Shown here in pieces: positions 1 to 8,599 of a DNA stretch of 64,000 bases; the first letter of the stretch is position 1; each line of letters begins with the position of its first letter. The DNA comes from an uncultured Aquimarina sp. (GTDB lineage: Bacteria > Bacteroidota > Bacteroidia > Flavobacteriales > Flavobacteriaceae): contig NZ_CANLYD010000004.1 in assembly GCF_947495315.1 (NCBI RefSeq), positions 248,001-312,000 on the forward strand, read 5' to 3'. A program made the position numbers and the translations under genes. The notes beneath the pieces were generated by a model. It saw only the letters and a program-made list of their open reading frames with translations. It did no database searches and was not told the DNA's origin.

Positions 1-472
1 CAAGAGAAGAAGCTTTTATATTGGTAATCAAAACTTCGTTCTTTTTAAGACTGTAAACTTTCTCAAAGATTTTTTTTCGATTCATTATCCAAATAAATAG
101 TAATATTAGCGTCAATGCAACGGCGAAAAACATTATTTCTTCATTATAATTTAGGCCATTAGATATAGTAGAAAAAACTAGCCTAGTCAGTAGAAAATAA
201 AAGTATGATGTGATAAAAATCCAACCAATTTTTTTATTTACAAAAATGCCAATAAGTGGAAATAATAGAAGGAGTGAAGGTCGGAAATAAGTTCGTCTTG
301 TCATTAATCGGATGAAATCAGATACCTTATATTGATTACTATAATTCGTATTCAATTCAAAAATAGTTTCTTGATAACCTCTAACAGAAACAAAAACAAA
401 GAATAATAGAATTAATAATTTAATTACTAAAATCAGATAATTTACTTTCTTTTTATTTAGAGTTTGTTCCAT
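1..472 (-). CDS. Membrane protein, 3' end beyond the window (partial)
   Basis: Open reading frame running off the left edge; 157 codons are visible, starting MEQTLNKKKVNYLILVIKLL. Three or four hydrophobic segments are visible: residues about 12-28, a pair near 70-110, and one near 125-140 followed by the basic stretch NRKK. No family was recognised. The ATG lies 9 bases inside a cassette boundary (AACGTTATGAT), so this is the next gene of the minus-strand cassette array, and the array continues past the window edge. What the missing C-terminus contains cannot be said. Confidence 0.6.
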   Translation of the reverse strand, partial: MEQTLNKKKVNYLILVIKLLILLFFVFVSVRGYQETIFELNTNYSNQYKVSDFIRLMTRRTYFRPSLLLLFPLIGIFVNKKIGWIFITSYFYFLLTRLVFSTISNGLNYNEEIMFFAVALTLILLFIWIMNRKKIFEKVYSLKKNEVLITNIKASSL

Positions 473-480
473 TATATATC

Positions 481-650
481 ATAACGTTTAATATATGTGT
501 CGTAGCGGGTTAAAATGTTACCTTGCTTTTCGATTATTCCTGCGCATTGGTTGCTAACTTTTACTTTTTGCGGGCATTGCGCCTTCATAAAAATAGAGCA
601 GCCATTCGATTAGATAATTAGCTGTTATGATCAGATAGGTATTGTGATTA
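481..650 (-). repeat. Long attC-like cassette site, copy L1
   Basis: About 170 bp between two minus-strand genes. It starts (plus strand) TAACGTTTAATATATGTGTCG and contains the blocks GCGCATTGGTTGCTAAC and GCATTGCGCCTTCATAAA shared with copies at 3230, 11288 and 12076. Its outer ends form an imperfect inverted repeat. This copy has a degenerate left end (ATTGTGATTAG instead of CGTGTTAC). Interpreted as the recombination site trailing the cassette of the 656-1282 gene. Confidence 0.7.
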
Positions 651-655
651 GTTTT

Positions 656-1282
656 TTAATCAATTCTTTTGGCTATAGTTTCAAACGGTTCTATAGGAAG
701 TCCATATAAAATAGCTTTAGTTTCGTCAATTTCTTTGATCAATAATACCAATCCTTTGTGGTTATTGTAAAATGAAGAAATCAATAAAGTATTATCTATT
801 TTTTCTAACAATATTTTTCGTCCTGCATATCCACTTTTCTTAAGTGTTTCGATTATTTCAGGTTTGTCTAAAATTTTATTGAACTCTATCATTACCTTTT
901 CGTTATTCCATTCAAAATTGTATTTCAAAAGTTGAATGCGACTTTCGGATATTTTTGATACTGTTGGAGCCAACCTAACATAATCTTGTTCTAGTATTTG
1001 GCCTTCGGTTTTAGATTCCGTTTCGTTAAATAAGGTGATTTTTTCTCCTTTTAGATAAAATCGTATTCGGTCGGAATTTATGAATTCAAAGTTTAGATCA
1101 GCTGTTCTTTTAGAGGAATTTTCAACTTTTTTTTCTTTTAAGTTTACTTCATTTTCAACGTTCTCTAAGACGGAATATATAATCTCATCATTTTCGAAAG
1201 TGATAATATCTAAATCACGAAAAAACCTTATTTCGCTCACATTAATCCATTTGCCATCAGTTTTAGTATTCAATCTTCTCAA
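656..1282 (-). CDS. Hypothetical cassette protein
   Basis: 208 codons, read from a TTG start because an in-frame stop lies three codons upstream and no ATG precedes MRRLNTKTDGKW. Soluble and charged, with no signal peptide or membrane segment. No recognised domain. It is the first gene after attC-like copy L1 at 481-650. The 130 bases upstream (1283-1412) hold no clear cassette boundary, so it may share a cassette with the small membrane protein at 1413-1760. A 36-codon open but ATG-less stretch in that gap, ending in a TAG near 1312, could be leftover coding sequence; this is weak. Confidence 0.5.
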   Translation of the reverse strand: MRRLNTKTDGKWINVSEIRFFRDLDIITFENDEIIYSVLENVENEVNLKEKKVENSSKRTADLNFEFINSDRIRFYLKGEKITLFNETESKTEGQILEQDYVRLAPTVSKISESRIQLLKYNFEWNNEKVMIEFNKILDKPEIIETLKKSGYAGRKILLEKIDNTLLISSFYNNHKGLVLLIKEIDETKAILYGLPIEPFETIAKRID

Positions 1283-1412
1283 ATATTTTTATATGTTGTG
1301 TTCGCAACTGTTCTACTTTTTTTCAAATATTACTTTTGAGTTATTTGGTTCAAAAATTTTTGATGGTATTTTCTTCTCATCAATAGATATAGCTTTTGTT
1401 GTAGTTAGTTTT

Positions 1413-1760
1413 TTAATAATAATTGATTTTAAAATAAATCACAGTATTCATGAGCGTCCAAAAACAACTAAACAATGTCCCGCCAACAAAAAGTAAGTAT
1501 CTAAGTCCTTGGGTGATTTTTATTTTATTATTGAAATAATACCAGTCAAAAAGCTCCATTAATGACCCCAGTGAATAGAAAACATTGGCACCGATACCCC
1601 AAAATATAACTCCAATCGTATCTTCGGTAGTCCATTGGTAATCAATTGTTCCTAGGAAATCATAAATTCCAAATATTCCGAAAAGTCCAACAGCAATGTT
1701 AAAAATCCAACGTTTGGATTCCCACCACTTTATATTTGTTTTTAAATCTTCTAGCGTCAT
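1413..1760 (-). CDS. Small three-helix membrane protein
   Basis: 115 residues beginning MTLEDLKTNIKWWESKRWIF. Three hydrophobic helices are visible, at about residues 19-36, 50-67 and 86-108, with a conserved-looking WW/W-rich N-terminal amphipathic region. No family name was recognised, though small proteins of this kind are common in cassette arrays. Its start codon reads as a near-cognate codon in the sequence (ACG if read strictly after CATTATGGA, with an ATG a few bases upstream out of frame), so the exact start is uncertain. It sits directly downstream of the short attC-like site at 1787-1834. Confidence 0.5.
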   Translation of the reverse strand: MTLEDLKTNIKWWESKRWIFNIAVGLFGIFGIYDFLGTIDYQWTTEDTIGVIFWGIGANVFYSLGSLMELFDWYYFNNKIKITQGLRYLLFVGGTLFSCFWTLMNTVIYFKINYY

Positions 1761-1786
1761 TCCATAATGAATTATAGCTTCTCTTG

Positions 1787-1834
1787 CGTATTAGGTATGT
1801 ATCACGAAGGATCCATATACCTTTATACAACGGG
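1787..1834 (-). repeat. Short attC-like hairpin
   Basis: Compact palindromic element: plus-strand GTATTAGGTATGTATCAC pairs with GGATCCATATACCTTTATAC around a small loop. It follows directly on the end of the SUFU-domain gene, whose stop codon lies inside the element's GTTGTATAA end. It has the geometry of the short (about 50-75 bp) class of cassette sites seen at 4021, 9451 and 10277. Confidence 0.6.
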
Positions 1835-2485
1835 TTCTCTATCCAAATCACTATATGGATAAATTTCTTTTTCTTTTAATATTTTAAATAATTCATCACT
1901 CCCATTTTGTCGAGCATAATTCATTTCACTTCTGAAAACTTGTAGACAAAGCAATAAGTGATGTTCACGATCTCCTACTTTAAATTTTCTCCCATTTGGT
2001 TCGTATAAGTCAAAAATCAAACAGGTATTTTCTTCATTTTCTCCATTTGGAGTTTCTATTGTCTCATTAGGATTGAGTATAGCTTGAGAAGAATACATTC
2101 CTATAGAGGTTAAAAATCCACAGGTTTTTCTCTCGATTAAATTAAATGGAGTTTGAGTTTCTTCACTTGGGTTATAATCATATTTGGTAAATGCAACTAA
2201 TTCATATGTCCCCAATCTATTTTTTAAAGGTCCGTTACCATCTGGATCCAATAATTCCATTGTCGCAAATCCAGTTCCCTTTATATGGTTTGGGAAATAA
2301 TACATATCGACCGCTCCTCCAATTGAAAAAGGAATGATTGCGTGTCCAACCATATTGTACATTTTTCCGAGAACATTTTCAAGTCCTTTAGACTTTAATT
2401 CATAATCCTTTTCGTGTTCTTCTTCTGTAAATTCTTTCTCGATTGCTTTTTCTTTTTTACCAAAAAACTTTTTCAAAAAACTCAT
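1823..2485 (-). CDS. Suppressor-of-fused (SUFU) domain protein
   Basis: 220 residues. An N-terminal basic/acidic linker (MSFLKKFFGKKEKAIEKE) precedes a domain resembling bacterial SUFU-like proteins: GHAIIPFSIGGAVDMYYFPN, then TYELVAFTKYD, then a C-terminal CLQVFRSEMNYARQNG motif with a trailing YPYSDLDREPVV. Bacterial SUFU-domain proteins are often immunity proteins in polymorphic toxin systems; that role here is inference. It starts 4 bases after the lipoprotein gene 2490-3206 and is co-oriented, so the two probably form one two-gene cassette. The stop codon is provided by the cassette core sequence (GTATAA). Confidence 0.75.
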   Translation of the reverse strand: MSFLKKFFGKKEKAIEKEFTEEEHEKDYELKSKGLENVLGKMYNMVGHAIIPFSIGGAVDMYYFPNHIKGTGFATMELLDPDGNGPLKNRLGTYELVAFTKYDYNPSEETQTPFNLIERKTCGFLTSIGMYSSQAILNPNETIETPNGENEENTCLIFDLYEPNGRKFKVGDREHHLLLCLQVFRSEMNYARQNGSDELFKILKEKEIYPYSDLDREPVV

Positions 2486-2489
2486 ATTT

Positions 2490-3206
2490 TTACTCTTCTA
2501 AATTATTTGAAATTTTAATTTTGAAAACCCCGTTTTCTAATTCTTTATAATCAGTTTCATCATTAAATTTATATAATTTACAACTAAAGTTTCCTTCTAT
2601 TATAAAAAAATCATTTTCTTCTTTTGTTGATGTTATTTCAAAGGAAGCATCTGCATTGTCTCCAAATCGTGATGAATAATAAGTTTGTTGGCCTTCTAAT
2701 TCTGAAGGGAAAAAATCTAAAGCAACATTGTTACTAACTTCAATTCCTTGGAACCTTCTATATTCGTAATTTTCGAGAGCCAAAAATTCTCTTATCGAGT
2801 AGAGTTCATCTTCAAGAAAACAATCGCCTACAGGGATCCCAGAGAAATACATTTTTGCTGCATCTAATTCGTTTATATTTTCTTGAAAATCATAAAATAT
2901 TAACCCAAAAGCATATGTTCCGTAACAGAATCCTGTTCCTGGTTCTCCAAAGACTGCAATATCATTCGTTTGGCTTCCTCCGTAGTCTATAGAGACACCA
3001 TTTGGATCATTAAATAAAGAAGAGTCGTATATTTTTGTTTCTATAACAAGATCCTCTCCGTCTAATTTCCCTTTAAAATAATAGTTTTCTAAAAGTATTG
3101 GTTCGCTATCAGAAGGTTCACTTTCATTATTTGATTCACAAGAAGTTAATATTATTAGCGTAAGGAGAAAAAATATAATTGTTTTTTTTAGATTTTGCAT
3201 TTTCAT
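2490..3206 (-). CDS. Hypothetical lipoprotein
   Basis: 238 residues with a clear lipoprotein signal: a basic start MKMQNLKKT, a hydrophobic stretch, then the lipobox ILTSCES (Cys about residue 23), followed by an acidic Ser/Glu/Asp tether (ESNNESEPSDSEP) typical of Bacteroidota surface-exposed lipoproteins. The rest looks beta-rich. No family was recognised. It is the first gene of the two-gene unit with the SUFU-domain protein downstream. Confidence 0.7.
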   Translation of the reverse strand: MKMQNLKKTIIFFLLTLIILTSCESNNESEPSDSEPILLENYYFKGKLDGEDLVIETKIYDSSLFNDPNGVSIDYGGSQTNDIAVFGEPGTGFCYGTYAFGLIFYDFQENINELDAAKMYFSGIPVGDCFLEDELYSIREFLALENYEYRRFQGIEVSNNVALDFFPSELEGQQTYYSSRFGDNADASFEITSTKEENDFFIIEGNFSCKLYKFNDETDYKELENGVFKIKISNNLEE

Positions 3207-3229
3207 AATTATTATTATTCCAGAAATAT

Positions 3230-3410
3230 GTTATGAGGTTATTAGTATGTATCATTACAGAGCAAAATGTTACCCCGTTTTGTGATTTTTCTTCGCATTG
3301 GTTGCTGATTTTAACTTTTTGTAAGTATTGTGCCTTATTATAAATACGACAGCCATTCGATTGATCCTCTAGTTGCTATGAATACATATATCGTGTTTTA
3401 CAACGTTAGC
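3230..3410 (-). repeat. Long attC-like cassette site, copy L2
   Basis: Contains the shared blocks CGCATTGGTTGCTGATTTTAA, AGCAAAATGTTACCCC and ACATATATCGTGTT of the long repeat class, with divergent outer ends (TATGAGGTTATTAGTATGTA on one side). The left end has an extra TTTACAACGTTAGCC, as if two core sites were stacked. Trails the cassette of the 3420-4013 gene. Confidence 0.7.
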
Positions 3411-3419
3411 CATATTTTT

Positions 3420-4013
3420 CTATTGCTTTTTAATAGATTCCAAAACTAATGTTTGAGTTTCTGGATCTTCCGTTTCCGCTTTGTCCAGTTTTTCGGAAAT
3501 CTTATTTAGTTCAATTCCGTCGTGGATTGGATTTTGTAGTTGAGAAAGTACAAATTCCAACATTTCCTTTTTCTTAGAGACTCTACTTAAAAATGCTATA
3601 AATTTTTTCGGATTTGATTGCAGTGTTTTATAAATGAGTTCGTTGTTCAACTCAATATACTCAACATTAGTAGAACATTTAGGGTTCATGTTTGCAAAGA
3701 AAACAGCAAAATTCTGGTCATTTAAATCAGTATTTTGTTTAATAAGAGAATCAATCTTAACAAGAGTTATTATTTCACAATTTGGTTTTGTGCTGACTTT
3801 CTTCTCTACAATGCTATCCGCTGTTTTTTCGATAGTCATTTGAATTTCAGAAATAATACTATCACTGTATTTTATTTTTTCTTCCATTTCTTTTCCTTTT
3901 TCCTCAATTCCCTCTAATTCTTTTTTAAGAGACTCCATTGCTTTTGATTTTTTTTGGTCAGCTTGACAGGAGCATAGAAAAATGAGTAAGGTATAGATCA
4001 AAATTTGTTTCAT
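3420..4013 (-). CDS. Hypothetical lipoprotein with coiled coil
   Basis: 197 residues. Signal peptide with lipobox (FLCSCQA; acylated Cys about residue 16-18), then a strongly charged heptad-like stretch (residues about 25-75, KELEGIEEKGKEMEEKIKYS) predicted to form a coiled coil. The C-terminal half (about 80-190) is helical with no recognised domain. The ATG is 13 bases after a cassette core (AACGTTATAATCC), so this is a single-gene cassette between sites at 3230 and 4021. Confidence 0.65.
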   Translation of the reverse strand: MKQILIYTLLIFLCSCQADQKKSKAMESLKKELEGIEEKGKEMEEKIKYSDSIISEIQMTIEKTADSIVEKKVSTKPNCEIITLVKIDSLIKQNTDLNDQNFAVFFANMNPKCSTNVEYIELNNELIYKTLQSNPKKFIAFLSRVSKKKEMLEFVLSQLQNPIHDGIELNKISEKLDKAETEDPETQTLVLESIKKQ

Positions 4014-4020
4014 AATGGAT

Positions 4021-4090
4021 TATAACGTTTAATATAACAAACGTTGCTAATCTAAGTGGCAGCCATGTTTTGTTATATAGTGTTAGGGCT
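4021..4090 (-). repeat. Short attC-like site
   Basis: Seventy-base palindromic element: TAACGTTTAATATAACAAA...TTTTGTTATATAGTGTTA, with outer arms TATAACAAA/TTTGTTATA. The right end carries AACGTTATAATC (start of the 3420-4013 cassette on the minus strand) and the left end carries CCCTAAC (end of the 4092-5084 cassette). Confidence 0.75.
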
Positions 4091-4091
4091 T

Positions 4092-5084
4092 TTAACCTGT
4101 ATCTATTTGATGACTGAAAAATTCATCGGATATGTGCTTTTTAATCCTGCAAAATATGAAAATATCTATATCGCTTGCTCCTCTGGAGACTATTTTCATA
4201 TTCTCACTATTCTGGTATTGAGATTGTAAAGCAATTTTTTGATTTTCGTCAATTATTAACGAGTAATTAGTGATTAATCCCAAGTTACTTTTAGAAAAGG
4301 ATAAATCAACAAACTCATTACTTTCCGAATAGGTCTTTAGAATATTAATAATAAATTCCTTTTCTGGTAAATTAACTTTTTCCTTCCCTATAATATTGTT
4401 TACTAAAAGCGTCAAAATATTAGCAAAATCATAGTTTGACTTCTCATTGACATCAATTGTTTCTAAAACACTAATAACAAAGTCAGATAAAATATCACCT
4501 GTTTTACTAGTCTTAATTAACTTAATTGAAAGAAATTCTCTATAAAATTGAATAAATCCAAAATAAGAGAACTTATCTTGAAATGCCGTAATTGATATGA
4601 TACCTAAACTTTGCAAATTGTAAATAGTTACAATAAGCATTTCGCTGGCTATTTCTGGCCATTCACCATCATTTGTAACCGATTTTAAGCCCTTAGGAAG
4701 TTCTTTTTTACTTAATAAACATAAAGCTGGGAATTCAGAAAATGGTTTAGAAATTATTGGTTTAGTAGTTACACTGTGAATTCTTGTTCTTACAAAAAAA
4801 TCAAGCCCCAAAAACTTGCTTATATCTATAATTTCATTTTTCACGGAAACACAGTCCCAATTCAACTTTGGCACTATTGATAGATCATCTTTGAACTTTT
4901 GGAGTTCAAGTTCTTTAATCCATTTTTCTATTTCATTATTATTCTTAATTTTCAAGTTTCGCTTTCTTACTTCAATTAAATAAGCATTTAATGCATCCAA
5001 AGTATATTCTTTATAACGCTCTTGTATAGCCCTTAATTCAAAATCAGACTTACTTTTCATTATATTTAGGAATACGGAACTCAC
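4092..5084 (-). CDS. Hypothetical soluble protein
   Basis: 330 residues with no signal peptide or membrane segments. The N-terminal 60 residues (DFELRAIQERYKEYTLDALN followed by AYLIEVRKRN) look like a short helical repeat seen at the ends of many Bacteroidota proteins. The rest is Ile/Ser/Asn-rich and unrecognised. A cassette boundary GTTAGGAAG lies about 70 bases upstream of the start, and CCCTAAC directly follows the stop, matching at 6 of 9 positions. Candidate single-gene cassette. Confidence 0.55.
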   Translation of the reverse strand: MSSVFLNIMKSKSDFELRAIQERYKEYTLDALNAYLIEVRKRNLKIKNNNEIEKWIKELELQKFKDDLSIVPKLNWDCVSVKNEIIDISKFLGLDFFVRTRIHSVTTKPIISKPFSEFPALCLLSKKELPKGLKSVTNDGEWPEIASEMLIVTIYNLQSLGIISITAFQDKFSYFGFIQFYREFLSIKLIKTSKTGDILSDFVISVLETIDVNEKSNYDFANILTLLVNNIIGKEKVNLPEKEFIINILKTYSESNEFVDLSFSKSNLGLITNYSLIIDENQKIALQSQYQNSENMKIVSRGASDIDIFIFCRIKKHISDEFFSHQIDTG

Positions 5085-5158
5085 GTTAATTATCTATAGA
5101 TTATTTTTTTTATAAAAGTATAGGTTTTTTCAAGGAGCAACACTACCTGTAATTCTTC

Positions 5159-5280
5159 CTAACGTCTCGGCTATGGTTAATATGGGAATTAAAAGCACTA
5201 AATTTTCGATTGAGGACAAAGTTTGACTCGAGTCTAAAGCCTTAATTTTATAACTATTCCGCCTATTTTTTATATGCTGT
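5159..5280 (-). repeat. Degenerate attC-like site
   Basis: Between two minus-strand cassette genes. CGGCTATGGTTAATATGGG at the right pairs poorly with CCGCCTATTTTTTATATGCTG at the left; ACGTT is present at the right end and no clear partner core at the left. Called by position and partial symmetry only. Confidence 0.35.
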
Positions 5281-5284
5281 GTTT

Positions 5285-5779
5285 TTATTCCATTATTTTC
5301 TTACTAACAATATCAACAACAACTATTTGGGAATTAACCCCTAAATATTTCCACATTAATTTAATAGGGTTTTTATAAGTATATATGCCTGAATTTTTAC
5401 CTAAAATAAAACCAGTTTCAAAAACGTCAGACTCGCCTTTTCCAATATATTGGATTTTATTTGACCCAATTCCATTTTGAATATTCATATCATAAGAATC
5501 TTTACCATTAATAAACAACTTCAAAAATTCAGACCTACCCATTACATTTTCAAAATTGGGGATAGGTTGATTGCCTATATTTGTAATCTTTATTTTAAAC
5601 CTGACGGCATCAATAGAATCTGTATGCTTATCAGAGTATTTGTAAAACTCTACATTATTCTCAATTTGTATTGAGTCCTTTTTGTAACTATCACTAAGTT
5701 CAAATTTCATTTTTTCATTCGGTTGGGCGAATAATTTCCCCATACTTAAAAGTAAAAATAATGTCAATAAACTTTTCAT
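5285..5779 (-). CDS. Hypothetical secreted/periplasmic protein
   Basis: 164 residues from the ATG at 5779 (MKSLLTLFLLLSMGKLFAQ, a clean signal peptide with an AQ cleavage site). A longer reading from 5887 would translate the cassette recombination site and is rejected. The mature part has the pattern YKDSIQIENNVEFYKYSDKH and KIKITNIGNQPIPNF, suggesting an immunoglobulin-like beta fold, but no family was recognised. The start follows the core GTTGGCTGC by 4 bases. Confidence 0.6.
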   Translation of the reverse strand: MKSLLTLFLLLSMGKLFAQPNEKMKFELSDSYKKDSIQIENNVEFYKYSDKHTDSIDAVRFKIKITNIGNQPIPNFENVMGRSEFLKLFINGKDSYDMNIQNGIGSNKIQYIGKGESDVFETGFILGKNSGIYTYKNPIKLMWKYLGVNSQIVVVDIVSKKIME

Positions 5780-5783
5780 AATT

Positions 5784-5935
5784 GCAGCCAACGTGTTCAT
5801 GTATGGGTAGTAGCTAATTAAAAATGCTACTTTTTCAGAAAGTAATTTACAAAATAAAAAGTAATAGCGATTTGAGTCACGACTCAAATCGCTATTACTT
5901 ATGCAGGTTGTTGTACGCTGGCTTATTTCAGTTTT
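5784..5935 (-). repeat. attC-like site with long perfect palindrome
   Basis: The element between the 5285 cassette start (GCAGCCAAC, 5784-5792) and the end of the three-gene cassette (GTTGTACGC, 5910-5918). At 5859-5900 it contains a perfect inverted repeat with 20-bp arms and a 2-base loop (arm AAGTAATAGCGATTTGAGTC). The hairpin is far more regular than the other sites and could also act as a transcription terminator. Confidence 0.6.
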
Positions 5936-5947
5936 TGACTTTGTTTA

Positions 5948-6709
5948 TTATAAACTAGCTTCTCCAATAAAAAAATACAGATTTTTTAATGAAGCATCTC
6001 TTTTTGGAAACAATGCTTGCATTCGTTCATCTGTTCCCATTTGCTGTAATCCTTCCATAGAATCAAAATAGAAACGATGAATTTCATCAGGTTGTTCTAC
6101 ATTTCCTTTTGATTGAAAAGGAGCTATAAATCGTTCGAAGTGAGTTCCAAATTCTGGCATTATTGCACAAACTTCGTTATGGTAATCCTCAAATTGCTTT
6201 TCATATTTTTCACCTTCATTAAAGTAAATTAATGCTACACCATAAGTTTTGCTTTTATCACCAACTTCTTTTTTAAATTCAAAATTGGTATTCTTACTCG
6301 TAAAAATTGAAATATCTTTAAGTGCAGGAATTGCATATTCATTTCTAATTTTTATAAACTCAGGATCTTCATTGAATTTGTTAAATACTTCAATACTTGG
6401 ATAGCTAGCGAAGTGAATTTCATCTGGCAATTCCATTTCTCCTTCGGCTAACATTTTTGGCTGGATAATGCGTTCAATTTTCCCTCCATACTTCTCCAAA
6501 ATGGCACCTCCTTTCTTTTTGTATTCTTCAAAACGTGATTCCTCGCCATCTTTTATATACATTAAAGCAACGTTTACTATTTCTTGATTTTTTGTATTCA
6601 TTTTAAGTGTTTTTTTTGTATTATTATTCGAGTTTTGTGCTTTTGTTGTAAACGATAATAGTAATGAGACTAGTAAAGCAAAACTTATTAGTGTTTTTAA
6701 ATTTTTCAT
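5948..6709 (-). CDS. Secreted protein with two DUF1330-like (ferredoxin-fold) domains
   Basis: 253 residues. N-terminal signal peptide (about 24 residues ending TKAQ), then two copies of a DUF1330/dimeric alpha-beta barrel-like unit: VNVALMYIKDGEESRFEEYK...LPDEIHFASYPSIEVF (about 45-125) and GVALIYFNEGEKYEKQFEDY...QPDEIHRFYFDSME (about 155-240). It is last in a tight run AraC-SDR-this gene on one strand, 10 bases after the SDR. The position next to a reductase and an AraC regulator suggests a stress or small-molecule function, but the substrate is unknown. Confidence 0.7.
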   Translation of the reverse strand: MKNLKTLISFALLVSLLLSFTTKAQNSNNNTKKTLKMNTKNQEIVNVALMYIKDGEESRFEEYKKKGGAILEKYGGKIERIIQPKMLAEGEMELPDEIHFASYPSIEVFNKFNEDPEFIKIRNEYAIPALKDISIFTSKNTNFEFKKEVGDKSKTYGVALIYFNEGEKYEKQFEDYHNEVCAIMPEFGTHFERFIAPFQSKGNVEQPDEIHRFYFDSMEGLQQMGTDERMQALFPKRDASLKNLYFFIGEASL

Positions 6710-6719
6710 TATTAATGAT

Positions 6720-7589
6720 TTAAATTAAATGTTCCATTTGTAAGGCCTCTATTATCAAATTTTCTTGAATTGAACTAGTTTTATTATTCAATTCATTTGT
6801 GTTGTAATCTATTCCTATAGCTTGCCTTATAGGTCTATCTCCTTTTTGCAATTCGATTACTTTTAAAATCGCATCTGGAATTTCTTGTGGATTTGGTGAT
6901 GCATCGCTTTTGTAGAATGAATCAAAGTTTTGAAGCATTGCTTTTGGAACATCGGCCATTTCACCATAACTTTCTAAAGTAGTTGCATCATCTTCTTTCG
7001 GTCCACTATATAATAGACCTGATGGATAAGGTCCTGGTTCTATAACAGAAACATCTACACCAAGGGGCTTTAATTCGTATTTCAATGCTTGAGAATAAGC
7101 TTCTAAAGCAAATTTACTAGCGCAATAAATTCCAAAATAAGGAAACACTAATCGTCCAGCTAATGACGAAATATTGATAATTAGTCCATCTGATGATTTT
7201 TTTATGAGAGTAAGAAATGCTTTAGATGTTCGAATCACACCAAAGAAGTTCGTGTCGAATTGCTCCTGTGTCTGTTCTAAACTATATGCCTCTGTAATAC
7301 CAACATACATAACACCAGCATTGTTTATTAAAACATCTAGCCCATTTTCTTCAATAAGAATTCGATCTACCAAATCATTGGTCGACTTATCACTAGTCAC
7401 ATCTAATTCAGCAACTGTAATTGAGATGTTTTCTTTTGAAGCAATGTTTTCAAGTTCTTCTTTTTTCACTTTGTTTTTCCCATTGATATCACGCATTGTT
7501 GCCCAAACGTTATATCCTTTTCTGGCTAATGTTAATGCAGTTAAATAACCAAATCCGTTACTTGATCCTGTAATAAGTACTGTTTTCAT
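6720..7589 (-). CDS. Short-chain dehydrogenase/reductase
   Basis: 289 residues, classical SDR. Rossmann nucleotide motif TGSSNGFG at residues 7-14, NNAG at about 88-91, catalytic Ser in INISSLAG, and Tyr/Lys in YCASK. The extended C-terminus fits an atypical SDR acting on larger carbonyl substrates. Middle gene of the AraC-SDR-DUF1330 unit. Its divergence from chromosomal SDRs such as the one at 45033 indicates a separate origin. Substrate unknown. Confidence 0.85.
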   Translation of the reverse strand: MKTVLITGSSNGFGYLTALTLARKGYNVWATMRDINGKNKVKKEELENIASKENISITVAELDVTSDKSTNDLVDRILIEENGLDVLINNAGVMYVGITEAYSLEQTQEQFDTNFFGVIRTSKAFLTLIKKSSDGLIINISSLAGRLVFPYFGIYCASKFALEAYSQALKYELKPLGVDVSVIEPGPYPSGLLYSGPKEDDATTLESYGEMADVPKAMLQNFDSFYKSDASPNPQEIPDAILKVIELQKGDRPIRQAIGIDYNTNELNNKTSSIQENLIIEALQMEHLI

Positions 7590-7652
7590 ATTTACATGTT
7601 TTATTGTTACTGATGCAAAGATGAGAACAGAGAAGAAGGAAATGTTTTAAGA

Positions 7653-8510
7653 TTAGTTCAAAGATTTGTCTAAATGGGTCAACTTGAATGTTGTTGGAGA
7701 AATTCCGTATTTATTTTTAAATGTTTTTGAAAAATGAGAAACGTTTGAAAACCCACATTCATAGGCTATATCTGTAGTTCTTAAGTCTGTAGAAATAAGT
7801 AGTTTTTCAGATTTTTCTAGCTTTTTTTTACGTAAGTAAGTGGCTGGAGATGAGTTGTATACTTTTTTAAATTCTCTTTTAAAAGTAGATAAACTTTGAT
7901 TATTTAAGATCGCTAGTTCTTCTAAGGTAATATTTTCATAGTAATGAGCTTTTATAATTTCTCTAAAGGAATGTGAGCTTGGTTTAAACAGATTAGAGAG
8001 TATGGATCTAATTGCTGGACCGTTTTTGGTCTGATTTAACAACAGGATGATTTCCTTAAGTTTTAAGATTAGTATTTCTTCCGAAACCAACTCTGGGCTC
8101 TGAAAATAAAACAAAATACCTTCAATATATTTCCGAATTAAAATATCACTGTTCAGTTTACACATTCCAATATCTAAAGGGAGATTTTGTGTTAGAAAAT
8201 AGGGAAGCTTGTTTTCATAAATTTTCATCAAAATATCAGGATAAAAATGCACAGCTAATGCCTGATAGGTCTGTGAATTTTTTGAAGGATACATGTTACA
8301 AGTGTAGTTCCCACATTTCATTAATAGTGATTCTTCTGCTTCAATTCGAAGCCGTTCAGTTTCAGAAATAGAATCGTACTCACCTTTAAGTATATACAAA
8401 AAACAGGCCTCGTTAGGCATTAAGTTGGGCTTTTTGTATGGTGGCTTTAAAATAATTGTTTCAAATAGTAACTTGCCAAATAAGTCTATGGTTTTATAGT
8501 CTTGTACCAT
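7653..8510 (-). CDS. AraC-family transcriptional regulator
   Basis: 285 residues. The N-terminal about 170 residues are a cupin-like sensor domain. The C-terminus is a double helix-turn-helix typical of AraC/XylS proteins: LEELAILNNQSLSTFKREFK and DIAYECGFSNVSHFSKTFKN followed by KYGISPTTF. It probably controls the two downstream co-oriented genes. It is the first gene of a three-gene cassette bounded by ATTGTATGC (8600-8608) and its near reverse complement GCGTACAAC (5910-5918). A regulator travelling with its targets in one cassette is uncommon. Confidence 0.85.
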   Translation of the reverse strand: MVQDYKTIDLFGKLLFETIILKPPYKKPNLMPNEACFLYILKGEYDSISETERLRIEAEESLLMKCGNYTCNMYPSKNSQTYQALAVHFYPDILMKIYENKLPYFLTQNLPLDIGMCKLNSDILIRKYIEGILFYFQSPELVSEEILILKLKEIILLLNQTKNGPAIRSILSNLFKPSSHSFREIIKAHYYENITLEELAILNNQSLSTFKREFKKVYNSSPATYLRKKKLEKSEKLLISTDLRTTDIAYECGFSNVSHFSKTFKNKYGISPTTFKLTHLDKSLN

Positions 8511-8599
8511 TTTATTTTCTTGTAAAGATAGCTTTTACAAATTGTTTAGGGTTTTCCAGTTGGCTCATTTTGTTGTCAATTTGGGTCATTTTTCAGCTT

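Noticed and set aside
1283..1412. ATG-less open stretch before the 656-1282 gene
   Set aside because: Thirty-six codons with no start and no recognisable match; noted only as possible decayed coding sequence.
5780..5887. N-terminal extension of the 5285 gene
   Set aside because: It translates the palindromic recombination site, and a clear signal peptide begins at 5779.
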